Source: Pseudomonas taetrolens (GTDB lineage: Bacteria > Pseudomonadota > Gammaproteobacteria > Pseudomonadales > Pseudomonadaceae). Taken from it: a stretch of DNA of 64,000 bases. This document shows positions 47,558 through 56,795 of this stretch, one piece after another (positions within the stretch are counted from its first letter, which is position 1; the number at the start of each line of letters is the position of its first letter). Both the position numbers and the translations under genes were made by a program. Under the pieces are notes generated by a model. It had not been told where the DNA came from. It saw only the letters and a list, made by a program, of their open reading frames with translations, and did no database searches. The stretch lies in NCBI RefSeq assembly GCF_900475285.1, contig NZ_LS483370.1, positions 248,001 to 312,000 of the forward strand, in the 5' to 3' direction.

Positions 47558-48205
47558 TTAGCGCTGAACAAGCTGCAGGCTGGTTTGCTGTTTAGGCAAC
47601 ACGCGCTTGGCGACCACATAATGGTTCTGCCAGTACGGCTTCTTCAGGGTGTCGATGCTGACCGACTTGCCGCGACGCGGGGCATGGATAAACCGGTCGT
47701 TGCCCAGGTAAATGGCGACATGGTTGACCCTGCGGCTCTTGATGTTGAAGAACAGCAAGTCGCCGGGCTTCAAATCCTTGCGGTCGACTTTTTGTCCATG
47801 ACCGCTGGCCATGGCACTTGAGGTGCGTGGCAGATCAACCGCCGCGACGTCGTTAAAGGCGTATTTGACCAGCCCGCTGCAATCAAACCCTTTACTTGGG
47901 CTGCTGCCGCCCCAACGATAAGGGGTGCCCAGCACGTTGACCGCACGGCTCAATACCGTACTGCTTTGCTCGTTGGCGGCAATCAGGGCAGCCGAGGCAA
48001 TTTTGCCCGGAACCTTGTGATGGACTTTACTGGACGCAGAACGAGCGATGGTTTTGCTGTTGGAGGCGACCACACGAGTACCCGCAGATGATTTTGCGGT
48101 GTAGCCAGTGAAGCCTGAAGGAAGATGTTGCTCACGATTGGTGGCGTGGGCAGCCAGTGGTATTAACAGGCAAATGGTTAGCCATGTCTTGAAAAAAGGA
48201 CGCAT
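47558..48205 (-). CDS. NlpC/P60 cell-wall peptidase
   Basis: Secreted C40 peptidase of 215 residues with a signal peptide (FKTWLTICLLIPLAAHA). The catalytic cysteine is in FDCSGLVKYAF, the histidine in VNHVAIYLGNDRFIHAPR. A linker of about 70 residues rich in serine and lysine precedes the domain. It probably cleaves D-Glu/m-DAP bonds in peptidoglycan. Monocistronic and convergent with pilT. Confidence 0.92.
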   Translation of the reverse strand: MRPFFKTWLTICLLIPLAAHATNREQHLPSGFTGYTAKSSAGTRVVASNSKTIARSASSKVHHKVPGKIASAALIAANEQSSTVLSRAVNVLGTPYRWGGSSPSKGFDCSGLVKYAFNDVAAVDLPRTSSAMASGHGQKVDRKDLKPGDLLFFNIKSRRVNHVAIYLGNDRFIHAPRRGKSVSIDTLKKPYWQNHYVVAKRVLPKQQTSLQLVQR

Positions 48206-48457
48206 TCGGCAGGGCTCTATGGTGGTAAGCGCGAAACTTTATAACAGCTTTTTTGTCCTTTCTCAGTCCGTTTGTCGATTGGGCTGAGGAGGGGAAAAGC
48301 GTAATCCCGGTGGCAAATTGTCGCATCGCAGCGACGCAAGTCAGGTTCTATAAGGGTTTGCGCCAAATTTTGTAAGACACTTTTACCTGTCGCGTGGCAG
48401 TAAAAAAGTCACAAAAAAATGAACAATTTTTTTCTATCAGCTTCAAAGGGGACATCT
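48206..48457. other. Divergent intergenic region peptidase / TM2 gene
   Basis: 252 bases. The right part is AT-rich, and AAAGGGG lies just before ATG 48458. It must contain both promoters; nothing else was supported. Confidence 0.5.
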
Positions 48458-48874
48458 ATGAGTGGCTATCGAGACGACATACAGCGTGATACGCACAGTA
48501 AAGTGCTGGGTTATTTGCTGTGGATTTTCGGTTTTCTGGGGGCGCACCGCTTTTACTACGGCAAGCCGGTAACCGGGACTATCTGGTTTTTTACCTTGGG
48601 TCTGTTGGGCATTGGCTGGCTGATCGACTTGTTCCTGATCCCGAGCATGGACCGGGAAGCCGACTTGCGTTTTACGTCGGGTGATACCGACTACAGCGTT
48701 GCCTGGATTCTGCTGACGTTTCTGGGGCTGTTCGGCGTACATCGCATGTACATGGGGAAATGGATCACCGGCATCATCTATCTGTTTACCGGTGGTTTGT
48801 TCCTGATCGGTATTCTGTATGACTTCTGGACGCTCAACACCCAGATCTCGATCAAGAACGCCGAGCGTCGTTAA
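48458..48874 (+). CDS. TM2-domain membrane protein
   Basis: Protein of 138 residues with two TM2-type units: GFLGAHRFYYGKPVTGTIWF and LGLFGVHRMYMGKWITGIIYL, each a G-x-H-[RF]-x-Y-x-G turn between membrane segments. ATG 48458 follows AAAGGGG. Function unknown. Confidence 0.9.
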   Translation: MSGYRDDIQRDTHSKVLGYLLWIFGFLGAHRFYYGKPVTGTIWFFTLGLLGIGWLIDLFLIPSMDREADLRFTSGDTDYSVAWILLTFLGLFGVHRMYMGKWITGIIYLFTGGLFLIGILYDFWTLNTQISIKNAERR

Positions 48875-48884
48875 GTCACCGGCG

Positions 48885-48972
48885 TGTAGCCGTTGCCGCA
48901 GGCTGCGATCAGGTCAGGGACCTTTCAATAGCTGAGGGCTGCTTCGCAGCCCATCGCAGCCAGCGGCTACAG
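48885..48972. repeat. Palindromic repeat doublet (family B) between TM2 gene and pyrC'
   Basis: TGTAGCCGTTGCCGCAGGCT at the left, the inverted ATCGCAGCCAGCGGCTACAG at the right. Lies between convergent genes. Confidence 0.83.
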
Positions 48973-48977
48973 CTTCA

Positions 48978-50249
48978 TCAGCCTTCGTAGCTGATTCGGC
49001 CATCTACCAGCGTGTAACGCACGGCACTCGGCAGGCAATGGCCGAGGAACGGGCAGTTATCGCCTTTGGAATGCCACTTCTCACCGACCACGGTCGAGGC
49101 CGCCGGGTCGAACAGCACCAGATCCGCCGCTGAACCCACCTTCAGGTGTCCGGCCGGCAAGCGCAAGGCGGCAGCCGGGCCGGCGCTGAGACGTGCCAGC
49201 AGTGTCGGCAGATCCAGCAAGCCGTCGTCTACCAGCGTCATGGCCAGCGGCAGCAGCACTTCAACGCTGCTGATGCCCGGTTCGGTTGCCCCGAAAGGCG
49301 CCAGTTTGGCGTCACGTTCGTGGGGCTGGTGATGGCTCGAGATGGCTTGCACCACACCGGACTTCACGGCTTCACGTAGACCATCGCGGTCGGCGCGGGT
49401 GCGCAACGGCGGCTGCACGTGGTACAGGCTGGAGAAATCCACCAACGCTTCGTCGGTCAAAATCAGCTGGTACAGCGCCACGTCAGCGGTAACTTTCAGG
49501 CCGCGTGCCTGGGCTTGGGCGATCAGGGCGACACCTCGAGCGCTGGTCAGCTGGCTGAAGTGCGCGCGTACGCCGCTTTGCTCAACCAGCAGCAGGTCGC
49601 GGGCCAGGGCCACGGTTTCGGCGGTTTCCGGAATCCCCGGCAAGCCGCGGAATGCTGCCATCGGGCCGTCGTGGGCAATGCCGCCTTCAGCCAGATCACG
49701 ATCCTGGGAGTGGAAAATCACCGTCAGGTCGAAAGTGGCAGCGTATTCCAGTGCCCGGCACAAGGTTCGGGTGTTGGTAAAGCTGTTGAGGCCGTTGCCG
49801 AAGGCGACACAGCCGGCATCCCGCAGGGCAATCAGCTCGGCCAGCTGTTCACCGTCCAGGCCTTTGCTCAGGGCACCCACCGGGAATACTTTGCAGTTTC
49901 CGGCTTCACGTGCGCGATCGAGGATCAGTTCGGCAACGGCCGAGGTGTCCAGTACCGGTTTGGTGTGGGGTGGGCAGCACAGGCTGGTCACACCGCCGGC
50001 AGCAGCGGCGCGGGTCTCGCTGGCAATCGTGCCTTTACGGCTGTAGCCCGGCTCGCGCAGCGCGACGTTCAGGTCCACCAGCCCCGGTGCCGCGACCAGG
50101 CCGGTGGCATCGAGGGTTTGAGTCGGGGTAAAACCGGCGGGAGCCGAACCGATGGCAATGATCTTGCCGGCTTCCAGATGCAGATCGGTCACTTGATCCA
50201 GTTGGCTGCTGGGGTCAATGACGCGGGCGCCGAGAATGCTGAGCTTCAC
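48978..50249 (-). CDS. pyrC': Dihydroorotase-like structural subunit PyrC' (metal site lost)
   Basis: Amidohydrolase-fold protein of 423 residues. The HxH metal motif of active dihydroorotases is replaced by N61 and A63 in [15 protein letters not shown], so it should be catalytically dead. In Pseudomonas, PyrC' is reported to form a dodecamer with PyrB and to be needed for ATCase assembly, while true dihydroorotases lie elsewhere. Its ATG overlaps the pyrB stop by 4 bases, consistent with coupled, stoichiometric synthesis. Confidence 0.94.
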   Translation of the reverse strand: MKLSILGARVIDPSSQLDQVTDLHLEAGKIIAIGSAPAGFTPTQTLDATGLVAAPGLVDLNVALREPGYSRKGTIASETRAAAAGGVTSLCCPPHTKPVLDTSAVAELILDRAREAGNCKVFPVGALSKGLDGEQLAELIALRDAGCVAFGNGLNSFTNTRTLCRALEYAATFDLTVIFHSQDRDLAEGGIAHDGPMAAFRGLPGIPETAETVALARDLLLVEQSGVRAHFSQLTSARGVALIAQAQARGLKVTADVALYQLILTDEALVDFSSLYHVQPPLRTRADRDGLREAVKSGVVQAISSHHQPHERDAKLAPFGATEPGISSVEVLLPLAMTLVDDGLLDLPTLLARLSAGPAAALRLPAGHLKVGSAADLVLFDPAASTVVGEKWHSKGDNCPFLGHCLPSAVRYTLVDGRISYEG

Positions 50250-51250
50250 TGGGCGTTCTCCTGTTCGAATTGGCGCTGGGCTGTTTGTCCGCTCATGGTC
50301 ATGGACAGCACCGCCATGCGTACGGCGATGCCATAGGTCACCTGGTTGAGAATCACCGAGTGCGGGCCATCGGCTACGGCCGACTCGATCTCGACGCCGC
50401 GGTTGATCGGGCCCGGGTGCATCACAATGGCATCCGGCTTGGCGCCGGCCAGGCGTGCAGTGGTCAGGCCGAACAGGCGATAGAACTCGCCCTCGCTTGG
50501 CAGCAGGCCACCGGCCATGCGCTCACGTTGCAGGCGCAACATGATCACCACGTCGACGTCTTTCAACCCTTCTGTCATGTTGGTGTAGACCTTCACACCG
50601 TATTGCTCGATACCGATCGGCAACAGGGTTTTCGGGGCAATCACGCGGATGTCCTGGCAGCCCAGGGTCTTGAGCGCAATCATGTTGGAGCGCGCAACCC
50701 GCGAGTGCAGGATGTCGCCGACGATGGCCACCGAAAGATTTTCAAAGCCGCCCTTGTGCCGACGGATTGTCAGCATGTCGAGCATGCCTTGGGTCGGGTG
50801 CGCGTGGCGGCCGTCCCCACCGTTGATGATCGCAACTTGCGGGCACACGTGTTCGGCGATGAAGTGGGCGGCACCGGAATCACCGTGGCGCACGACAAAC
50901 ATGTCGGCAGCCATGGCCTCAAGGTTGCGCAACGTGTCGAGCAGGGTTTCACCCTTGCTCGCGGACGAAGTCGACACGTTCAGCGTGATGACGTCGGCAG
51001 ACAGGCGCTGGGCGGCCATTTCGAACGTGGTACGGGTGCGGGTGGAGTTCTCGAAGAACACGTTGCACACGGTCTTGCCGCGCAGCAGCGGGACTTTTTT
51101 CACCGCACGGGCGCCCACTTCAAGGAACGAGTCGGCGGTGTCGAGAATTTCGGTCAACAACTCGCGGCGCAGGCCGTCGAGTGACAGGAAATGGCGCAGC
51201 TGGCCCTGATCATTGAGCTGAAGCGGGCGCTTGGCGTCTATAGGCGTCAT
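50246..51250 (-). CDS. pyrB: Aspartate carbamoyltransferase, catalytic subunit
   Basis: First committed step of pyrimidine synthesis; 334 residues. Carbamoyl-phosphate site: [19 protein letters not shown]; aspartate site includes MLRLQRERM and [18 protein letters not shown]. The N-terminal extension of roughly 20 residues is typical of Pseudomonas class A ATCases that associate with PyrC'. Between pyrR (17 bases) and pyrC' (overlap). Confidence 0.97.
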   Translation of the reverse strand: MTPIDAKRPLQLNDQGQLRHFLSLDGLRRELLTEILDTADSFLEVGARAVKKVPLLRGKTVCNVFFENSTRTRTTFEMAAQRLSADVITLNVSTSSASKGETLLDTLRNLEAMAADMFVVRHGDSGAAHFIAEHVCPQVAIINGGDGRHAHPTQGMLDMLTIRRHKGGFENLSVAIVGDILHSRVARSNMIALKTLGCQDIRVIAPKTLLPIGIEQYGVKVYTNMTEGLKDVDVVIMLRLQRERMAGGLLPSEGEFYRLFGLTTARLAGAKPDAIVMHPGPINRGVEIESAVADGPHSVILNQVTYGIAVRMAVLSMTMSGQTAQRQFEQENAQ

Positions 51251-51267
51251 CGCAATGGTCTCGTCTC

Positions 51268-51783
51268 TTAATTGGCAACAGTGGCAAGGTCTTGAAGTTC
51301 AAGGGTCAGTGGCGCGGGGCCGGACAATTTTACCCGTTCGGTGGGCTTCAGTGACAAGGTCGCCCCTACCACGTCTGGACGGATCGGCAGCTCCGCAGCA
51401 TCCAGATCCAGCATGCTGACCAGGGTCACGCTGGCCGGGCGACCATAGTCGAACAATTCGTTGAGCGCGGCACGAATGGTGCGGCCGCTCATCAGCACGT
51501 CATCGATCAATACCAGGTGCTGGCCTTCAATCTCGAAGGGCAGGTCAGACGGGCGCACCTGCGGGTGCAGGCCGTTCTGGCTGAAGTCGTCGCGATAGAA
51601 CGACACGTCCAGCGTGCCCAGCGGCGCGTCGCTGTCCAGGGCGCGCAGCAATGCCTGGGCAACCCAGATGCCGCCGGAGCGAATACCGATAAAGCGCGGC
51701 TCGGTGATGCCGCGGCGGGCCAGATGGGCCTGAAGATCAACGGCCATCTGAGAGATCAATTCAGCAGGAACAGGCAGGATCAT
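51268..51783 (-). CDS. pyrR: Bifunctional regulator / uracil phosphoribosyltransferase PyrR
   Basis: Phosphoribosyltransferase of 171 residues. The PRPP-binding motif is [36 protein letters not shown] is the N-terminal PRT region and SFYRDDF the PyrR hood segment. It heads pyrR-pyrB-pyrC'. In P. putida PyrR is described as a positive regulator rather than an RNA attenuator; I saw no attenuator in the 80 bases upstream. Confidence 0.95.
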   Translation of the reverse strand: MILPVPAELISQMAVDLQAHLARRGITEPRFIGIRSGGIWVAQALLRALDSDAPLGTLDVSFYRDDFSQNGLHPQVRPSDLPFEIEGQHLVLIDDVLMSGRTIRAALNELFDYGRPASVTLVSMLDLDAAELPIRPDVVGATLSLKPTERVKLSGPAPLTLELQDLATVAN

Positions 51784-51863
51784 GGTGGCTCCTTAAAAGG
51801 CCCGCGCAGGAAGCAATATACGGCGGGCACAAACAGTGGGCGCGTCAGTCTTTAAACGCAGCG

Positions 51864-52304
51864 TCAGGCTTGAGGTTCAGCCGGGTTCTCGTCGAGCCAG
51901 CCCTGCAGCACCAGTTTGGCGGCGATGGCATCAACGGGGTTGTCGCGGTAACTGCCTCGCTGGCCGCCCTGAGAGCGGCGCTCACCCTTGGCCTCGAAGG
52001 TGGTCAGGCGTTCATCGTGGGTAAACACGGGCAGATTGAAACGGCCATTCAGACGGTTGGCAAACTTTTGCGCCCGGGCGCAGAACTCGCTCGGGGTGCC
52101 GTCCATGTTCAGCGGCATGCCCACGACCATTGCGTCGGGCTGCCATTCCTTGATCAGAGCCTCGATCTGCTCCCATTTCGGGATACCGTTCTCGGCTTTC
52201 AAGTTGCACAGCTCGCGGGCCTGGCCGGTAATCATCTGGCCAACGGCAACGCCGATGGATTTGGTGCCGTAGTCGAAACCCAGCAGTAAGCGAAGGCTTG
52301 CCAT
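51864..52304 (-). CDS. ruvX: Putative Holliday junction resolvase / pre-16S rRNA nuclease YqgF
   Basis: RNase H-like nuclease of 146 residues with the metal-binding opening LLGFDYGTKSIGVAVGQ, VVGMPLNMDGTPSEF, and the C-terminal DAIAAKLVLQGWL. E. coli YqgF matures the 16S rRNA 5' end. The ATG overlaps the algH stop by one base. Confidence 0.96.
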   Translation of the reverse strand: MASLRLLLGFDYGTKSIGVAVGQMITGQARELCNLKAENGIPKWEQIEALIKEWQPDAMVVGMPLNMDGTPSEFCARAQKFANRLNGRFNLPVFTHDERLTTFEAKGERRSQGGQRGSYRDNPVDAIAAKLVLQGWLDENPAEPQA

Positions 52305-52876
52305 CAGGAATGGCCTGCTTGACTGGTTAGCAAATTGAGGTTCACTCCGAGGTGTTTGGCGGCGGCGTCCAGGCGCAGCTCGCTTGAGGTTTCAAACAGG
52401 ATATGGGCCGAATAAGGGCACGTCAGCCAGGCATTGTCGGCCAGTTCGGCCTCCAGCTGGCCGGGCTCCCATCCGGCATAGCCCAGGCAAATCAGGCTGC
52501 GTTGCGGGCCCCGGCCATCGGCAATGCTGAACAGAACATCTGCCGAGGTGCTTAGCGCCAGCCCGTCTTCGAGCTGGGCCGTGGCGTCGAAGCTCATGCC
52601 ACTGGGGTGCAGCACGAAACCGCGGTCAGTCATCACCGGGCCGCCGCCATAAACCGGAACATGCGCACACAAGGCGGCAGAAACCACCTCAGGGCGCAAT
52701 TGCTCAAGAATGTCCGCCAGACTCAACTCCATCGGCCGGTTGATCACCAGTCCCATGGCCCCATTGGCCGTGTGCTCGACAATGTAGGTCAAGGTTTGCG
52801 CAAAGTTCGGGTCGGCCATGTGTGGCATGGCGATCAGGAATTGATGCTTGAGGTAAGTCGGTGCGTGGTTTTTCAT
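52304..52876 (-). CDS. algH: YqgE/AlgH family protein
   Basis: Protein of 190 residues. Family motifs: FLIAMPHMADPNFAQTLTYIVEHTANGAMGLVINRP, VYGGGPVMTDRGFVLHP, and LGYAGWEPGQLEAEL. The name comes from an alginate regulatory phenotype in P. aeruginosa; the biochemical role is not known. ATG 52876 matches the P. aeruginosa start. Coupled with ruvX. Confidence 0.95.
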   Translation of the reverse strand: MKNHAPTYLKHQFLIAMPHMADPNFAQTLTYIVEHTANGAMGLVINRPMELSLADILEQLRPEVVSAALCAHVPVYGGGPVMTDRGFVLHPSGMSFDATAQLEDGLALSTSADVLFSIADGRGPQRSLICLGYAGWEPGQLEAELADNAWLTCPYSAHILFETSSELRLDAAAKHLGVNLNLLTSQAGHS

Positions 52877-52940
52877 GAGTCTTAGTGTGGCGCTGGCAAC
52901 GTGAACTGACAAGTTGGTGGAAGAAGATTGGTTCGAACTC

Positions 52941-53071
52941 GTAGCAGCTGTCGAAGGCTGCGTCCGATTGCGAAGCGATCGTAAATCCGAGATACGCGTT
53001 TCATCAGGTACACCAGGCAGCCTGGATTGGCGATGGCTGCACCGCCGGACGCAGCCTGCGGCAGCGGCTAC
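52941..53071. repeat. Diverged palindromic repeat doublet (family B) between algH and tonB
   Basis: GTAGCAGCTGTCGAAGGCTG at the left and the inverted GCAGCCTGCGGCAGCGGCTA at the right, with about 90 bases between. This is the most diverged copy of the family. Lies between two minus-strand genes. Confidence 0.7.
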
Positions 53072-53080
53072 GGGTAAGAC

Positions 53081-53980
53081 TCAATTACTCGAAAGCCGGT
53101 CACCCGGGGCGAACTTCCAGGTACGGATGATTTCCAGACGGTCGATATCTGCCAGGTCGCCACTGAACGGGGCGAAGGGTGCAGCCAGGCGCACGATCCG
53201 TTGCGCGGCTTGATCCAGCAACGGTTGGCCGGACGACTCGAGCACCAGGACCTCGTGCAGCGATCCGTCACGATTGATCGATACCAGTAGCCGCAGCTTG
53301 CCGTAGATTTTTTCGCGACGGGCCTGTTCGGGGTAATTCAGGTTGCCGATGCGTTCGATTTTTTTGCGCCAGTCTTCCTTGTACCAGGCTCCTTTGTCGC
53401 GCATGGTCGAGGCCGCGCTCATGCGGTAAATTTTTGGGCGCTTTGCATACAGTTGCTGCTCGTTGGCCAGTTCGGCTTCCAGGCTGGAGATCTCGCTGGA
53501 CAGCTGCGAGCTATCAAATGTAGGGATATTGGCCTTGGGGGCCGCTTCGGTCTTGACCTTTTGCGGCTGCACCGGGGCTTTTTTGGGTTTGGGTGCCACC
53601 GTGGTCACGGCTGCCTTGGGCTTGGTTTCGACCTGCTCGGGTTTGGCGGCGGGTGGAGGCGTGACCTTTTTTACGGTGTTGGCCTGGAACGGTGCGACCT
53701 GGGTGGTCTTTGGCACGGCTTTTTTATCCAGCGTACCGCTGCCCTGCTGGTTGTCCTGGGCGAGAAAGTCGGCTTTTTTCGGCGCTTTGTCGCTTTTGAA
53801 GGTGGAGAGCGTGATCTCCAGCGTTTTGCTGAGCTGCTTGGGTTCACTCATGCTGAAGCCCACCCCCAGAATCACCGCGATGTGCAGCAGTGCTGCGATA
53901 AACAGGGTAAAACCCAGGCGATCAGCCGCTCGTACGCCTGTACGGCGCATTTCGGGGGGCAGGTCGCTGGGAGGTGTCAT
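53081..53980 (-). CDS. tonB: TonB-like energy transducer (TonB3-like)
   Basis: Protein of 299 residues: cytoplasmic N-terminus of about 24 residues, one membrane anchor (FTLFIAALLHIAVILGVGF), a long periplasmic spacer rich in lysine, proline and alanine, and a C-terminal TonB domain with LNYPEQARREKIYGKLRLLVSINRDG. Position next to gshB and pilG matches P. aeruginosa tonB3, implicated there in twitching motility and pilus assembly. No exbB/exbD is nearby. Confidence 0.92.
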   Translation of the reverse strand: MTPPSDLPPEMRRTGVRAADRLGFTLFIAALLHIAVILGVGFSMSEPKQLSKTLEITLSTFKSDKAPKKADFLAQDNQQGSGTLDKKAVPKTTQVAPFQANTVKKVTPPPAAKPEQVETKPKAAVTTVAPKPKKAPVQPQKVKTEAAPKANIPTFDSSQLSSEISSLEAELANEQQLYAKRPKIYRMSAASTMRDKGAWYKEDWRKKIERIGNLNYPEQARREKIYGKLRLLVSINRDGSLHEVLVLESSGQPLLDQAAQRIVRLAAPFAPFSGDLADIDRLEIIRTWKFAPGDRLSSN

Positions 53981-54057
53981 GGCAAAAAGACCAACATCGC
54001 GGGTTTCACAGGCTGGGCATGATAGCGCAATGTTGGTCGTTTTCTGGAGGTTGTGGA

Positions 54058-55011
54058 TCAGCGAGTCGCGAGCTTGCGCTCAATGGCGTCCATCAGCAGG
54101 ACGCCGATCCGGGTGCCATAGGCGTTGTCGATCTCGCGGATACAGGTCGGGCTGGTGACGTTGATCTCGGTCAGGTGTTCACCGATGACGTCCAGACCTA
54201 CGAACAGTAAGCCCTTTTCACGCAGGGTTGGGCCCACTTGGGCAGCAATCCAGCGATCTTTATCGGTCAAGGGGCGGGCTTCTCCACGGCCGCCTGCAGC
54301 CAGGTTGCCACGGGTCTCGCCTTGCGCCGGGATACGGGCCAGGCAATACGGCACGGGCTCGCCGTCGATCATCAGGATGCGTTTGTCGCCGTCCTTGATT
54401 CCTGGCAAGTAAGCTTGCGCCATGATTTGCTGAGTGCCGTTGGCCGTCAGGGTTTCGAGAATCACGGACAGGTTCGGATCGCCGACCCGGTGGCGGAAAA
54501 TCGAGGTGCCGCCCATGCCGTCCAGCGGCTTGAGGATCACGTCGCCGTGCAAGGCGGCGAACTCGCGCAGCACGTCGGAGCGGCGGCTGACCACGGTCGG
54601 TGGCGTGCACTGGGTGAACTGGGTAGCAAACAGTTTTTCGTTGCAGTCACGCAGGCTCTGCGGCTTGTTGACGATCAACACACCGTCGCGCTCGGCTTGT
54701 TCCAGCAAGTAGGTGGAGTACACGAACTCCATATCGAAAGGCGGGTCCTTGCGCATCAGGATCACGTCCAGATCGCTCAGGGCGGTGTCGGTCTCTGCGT
54801 CCAGTTCAAACCATTTTTCAGGGTTGGCGAACACTTTGAGCGGCTTCATCCGGGCCCGCGCCTTGCCTTCATTCAGGTACAGATCCTGCTGCTCCATGTA
54901 GAACAGGGTCCAGCCCCGCTCCTGTGCGGCCAGCAGCATGGCCAGCGAGCTGTCCTTTTTATAGGAGATGCCCGCAATGGGGTCCATGACAATCCCGACT
55001 CGAACGCTCAT
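54058..55011 (-). CDS. gshB: Glutathione synthetase
   Basis: ATP-grasp ligase of 317 residues joining gamma-glutamylcysteine and glycine. Family regions include VGIVMDPIAGISYKKDSSLAMLLAAQ at the start, LKPLDGMGGTSIFR in the ATP site and INVTSPTCIREID near the end. ATG 55011 gives the standard MSVRVGIVMDP start. Confidence 0.97.
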   Translation of the reverse strand: MSVRVGIVMDPIAGISYKKDSSLAMLLAAQERGWTLFYMEQQDLYLNEGKARARMKPLKVFANPEKWFELDAETDTALSDLDVILMRKDPPFDMEFVYSTYLLEQAERDGVLIVNKPQSLRDCNEKLFATQFTQCTPPTVVSRRSDVLREFAALHGDVILKPLDGMGGTSIFRHRVGDPNLSVILETLTANGTQQIMAQAYLPGIKDGDKRILMIDGEPVPYCLARIPAQGETRGNLAAGGRGEARPLTDKDRWIAAQVGPTLREKGLLFVGLDVIGEHLTEINVTSPTCIREIDNAYGTRIGVLLMDAIERKLATR

Positions 55012-55365
55012 GGCGAATTCCTCAAATAAAGTTGGCGAAGATTTCATCATGCAGCAGCGGGTTTTCTCGCGATGCGCAGGGTTCGGTTAATGCCCCAACG
55101 AGCGCCGATGCCATCGCGAGCAAGCTCGCTGCTACAGAAAACTGGGTGAAAAGGTACTGAAAAGTGGCGCCAGAGTGGCGCTCAGTGTGGCCCCGGTCAA
55201 GGAAAAACCGCCAGCGCCAAGTCGCTCGGGGTCGTCGGATAGATTGCATGTAGAGACTGTGCTAAAAAGGCTCGCATACGCTTGGAGCCCTTGATCCGCA
55301 AGGATTCAGGGCCAAGGCCGAACAGTTGTAACCAAACGGGTCGCCGTGGCGATGGTAGAGCAGAT
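55012..55365. other. Divergent intergenic region gshB / pilG with a diverged REP doublet
   Basis: 354 bases. A degenerate family A doublet (about 55052-55136, right copy ATCGCGAGCAAGCTCGCTGC) occupies the left third. The rest must hold the promoter of the chemosensory operon; a small hairpin CCTTGATCCGCAAGG lies near 55290-55305. No gene is supported. Confidence 0.55.
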
Positions 55366-55773
55366 ATGGAAAAGCATCCCAGCGCCTTGAAAGTAATGGT
55401 GATCGACGACTCGAAAACCATTCGCCGTACTGCCGAAATGTTACTGAAAAACGTGGGGTGCGAGGTCATTACGGCCATCGATGGTTTTGATGCGCTGGCC
55501 AAGATTGTCGACCATCACCCGAACATTATCTTTGTCGACATCATGATGCCGCGGCTCGATGGCTATCAGACCTGCGCGCTGATCAAAAATAACCGGTCGT
55601 TCAAATCGACGCCCGTCATTATGCTGTCGTCGAAGGACGGCCTGTTCGACAAGGCCAAGGGGCGAATTGTGGGTTCTGATCAATTTTTGACCAAGCCTTT
55701 CAGCAAAGAAGAACTACTGAGTGCAATCAAGGCCCACGTACCCGGTTTCAATATTGTCCTGAACGCTCAATGA
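55366..55773 (+). CDS. pilG: Twitching motility response regulator
   Basis: Single-domain CheY-like regulator of 135 residues. The acidic pocket is VIDDSK, the phospho-acceptor aspartate is in IIFVDIMMPRLDGY and the lysine in FLTKPFSKEE. ATG 55366 gives the P. aeruginosa length. First gene of pilG-H-I-J-chpA. In P. aeruginosa PilG promotes pilus extension through FimX/PilB and CyaB. Confidence 0.97.
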   Translation: MEKHPSALKVMVIDDSKTIRRTAEMLLKNVGCEVITAIDGFDALAKIVDHHPNIIFVDIMMPRLDGYQTCALIKNNRSFKSTPVIMLSSKDGLFDKAKGRIVGSDQFLTKPFSKEELLSAIKAHVPGFNIVLNAQ

Positions 55774-55816
55774 CGCCCGGCCCGCCGGACGATCACCTAA
55801 ATAAATGGGGAACACC

Positions 55817-56194
55817 ATGGCTCGCATTCTGATCGTCGATGATTCGCCGACTGAAATGTACAAATTGTCCGGCATGCTGGAAAAGCACGGTCATGAAGTG
55901 CTCAAGGCTGAAAATGGCGCGGATGGCGTCGCGCTTGCGCGTCAGGAAAAACCCGATGTTGTGTTGATGGACATCGTGATGCCGGGCCTTAACGGCTTTC
56001 AGGCCACGCGCCAGTTAACCAAAGATCCGGAAACCCGCCACATTGCCGTGGTTGTGGTGACCACCAAGGACCAGGAAACCGATATGGTCTGGGCCGCCCG
56101 TCAGGGTGCGAAGGGCTACCTGACCAAGCCGATCGAGGAAGCAGCCTTGATAAAAGCGGTGACCGACGCACTGTCCGCCCCGTCAGCCGAGTGA
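55817..56194 (+). CDS. pilH: Twitching motility response regulator
   Basis: CheY-like regulator of 125 residues: LIVDDSPTEMYKL, aspartate in VVLMDIVMPGLNGF, lysine in GYLTKPIEEA. ATG 55817 with GGGGAA upstream is chosen over ATG 55805, which lies in the ribosome-binding site. In P. aeruginosa PilH acts as a phosphate sink or controls retraction through PilT. Confidence 0.95.
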   Translation: MARILIVDDSPTEMYKLSGMLEKHGHEVLKAENGADGVALARQEKPDVVLMDIVMPGLNGFQATRQLTKDPETRHIAVVVVTTKDQETDMVWAARQGAKGYLTKPIEEAALIKAVTDALSAPSAE

Positions 56195-56204
56195 CGGTCG
56201 CCGC

Positions 56205-56744
56205 ATGCCAGGTTCTCTGACCGCGTTCGAACTGTTGCTCGAGATTGACCAGCGTTGTCGTGCGCTGGCGGCGGACCTGGTGCCTGCCCAGGCGCAAGTC
56301 GATACCTGGAGCGGCATCGGTTTCCGGATTGGCGAGCATCGTTTTGTGGCGCCGATGGGTGAAATTGCCGAAATCCTGCATGAACCGCGTTTTACCTTGT
56401 TGCCGGGGGTGAAATCCTGGGTCAAGGGGGTGGCCAATCTGCGTGGCCAACTGCTGCCGATCATGGACCTCTGCGGTTTTTTCGGGGTCGAACTGACCCC
56501 CTTGCGCAAGCAGCGTCGGGTGCTGGTTCTGGAGTACAAAGAAGTGTTTGTCGGTTTGCAGGTTGATGAAGTGCTGGGCATGCAACACTTTGCCCAGGGC
56601 AATCTTGATAGTCGCCTGCTGACGTTGCCCGACCCGTTGTTTGCGCCCTATGTGCAGGGGCATTTTGCCGCTGAGCATCCCTGGTGGGTGTTCAGCCCGT
56701 TTGCCTTGGCCCGCGCGCCGCAGTTTTGGGCGGTGGCCGTTTGA
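56205..56744 (+). CDS. pilI: CheW-like adaptor
   Basis: CheW-domain protein of 179 residues linking PilJ to the ChpA kinase. Core segments are GIGFRIGEHRFVAPMGEIAEIL, VANLRGQLLPIMDLCGFFG and VLVLEYKEVFVGLQVDEVLGM. It lies 10 bases after pilH. Confidence 0.95.
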   Translation: MPGSLTAFELLLEIDQRCRALAADLVPAQAQVDTWSGIGFRIGEHRFVAPMGEIAEILHEPRFTLLPGVKSWVKGVANLRGQLLPIMDLCGFFGVELTPLRKQRRVLVLEYKEVFVGLQVDEVLGMQHFAQGNLDSRLLTLPDPLFAPYVQGHFAAEHPWWVFSPFALARAPQFWAVAV

Positions 56745-56795
56745 AGGGCAACTCTATTGCCTTGCACCTTGAACCGGGATCTCAGGACCTGATTG

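Noticed and set aside
51784..51863. PyrR-type RNA attenuator before pyrR
   Set aside because: Too short, and no anti-terminator/terminator pair was visible.
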